Assembly (NCBI RefSeq): GCF_047495875.1
Contig: NC_092458.1
Coordinates: 107,138,227 to 107,202,226 of the forward strand
From: Pithys albifrons albifrons
Taxonomy: Eukaryota; Chordata; Aves; Passeriformes; Thamnophilidae
Direction: 5' to 3'
Length of the DNA stretch: 64,000 nucleotides
Shown here: one piece after another, positions 63,706-64,000 of the stretch
How the letters are laid out: the number at the start of each line of letters is the position of its first letter
Position numbering within the stretch: position 1 is the stretch's first letter
Position numbers and translations under genes: made by a program
Notes under the pieces: generated by a model
The model's input: the letters and a program-made list of their open reading frames with translations, nothing else
What the model was told of the DNA's origin: nothing
Database searches by the model: none

Positions 63706-64000
63706 CAGGGTAGTTTGCCACAAGATTCCTTCCTGCTCAAAAGTTGGTTTTGGAAGACAGAACGTTTTTGGTTTTTTTTAAACTTTGAGGAATTTTTAGG
63801 GATTTCACTAGGGCAAACTCAGTTTTGAACTTGGGGAAATGGAAATTGCATTCTCTTTGCAACCCATTTACATTTGGAAATTATTCAAGTAAATAAAAAT
63901 ATTATTCCTGATGTTTCCAAAAGTTTTAGCTTAATTTAGACATTTTCTCTTTATTGCTTTTCCTCCAACTTAAATATACTTCCAAAGATAGTCTTAAAAA
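63706..64000. other. Terminal unique DNA, nothing recognised
   Basis: AT-rich sequence running to the end of the window without assignable features. Confidence 0.5.

Overview
The window looks like a stretch of bird genome, either intergenic or inside a large intron. The evidence is a set of CR1 non-LTR retrotransposon fragments of the avian type (3' ends such as ATTCTGTGAT or ATTCTATGA, and the CR1 reverse-transcriptase phrase VDIIFLDFSKAF), several LTR-class endogenous retroviral remnants, AT-rich unique DNA between them, and no operons, ribosome binding sites or long open frames. I recognise no host protein-coding exon, tRNA, rRNA or other RNA gene. Almost all open frames of 60-160 codons are chance frames; those with meaning are fragments of transposon proteins.

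Layout. 1-11.3 kb: unique AT-rich DNA without recognised genes. 11.3-11.64 kb: a homeodomain-site-rich stretch that may be a conserved noncoding element. 11.81-14.26 kb: a badly deleted gammaretrovirus-like endogenous provirus on the minus strand. It has an LTR, a tRNA-Pro-type primer binding site, a leader, a reverse-transcriptase relic and a second, largely different CpG-rich LTR. 16.83-18.31 kb: a minus-strand CR1 copy split by a solo LTR of about 431 bp. 23.67-23.78 kb: two CTCF-like core motifs in tandem. 25.4-25.64 kb: a candidate conserved element with overlapping PBX/HOX and SOX-type sites. 26.01-26.34 kb: a plus-strand solo LTR with recognisable CCAAT, TATA and AATAAA signals. Further CR1 fragments lie at 28.05, 34.24, 36.49, 37.92, 43.93, 46.46, 49.97, 57.37 and 59.82 kb. 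A third CTCF-like motif, in reverse orientation, is at 47.99 kb. A perfect 20-bp inverted repeat with an 8-nt loop sits at 30.51 kb.

No gene system is encoded. The most unusual objects are the chimeric-looking provirus, whose two LTRs match only at their U5 ends and whose upstream LTR is bordered by both a polypurine/G-quadruplex-like tract and a primer binding site, and the perfect palindrome at 30.5 kb. Regulatory calls (CTCF, PBX/HOX, conserved elements) rest on motif reading alone and need alignment or occupancy data.
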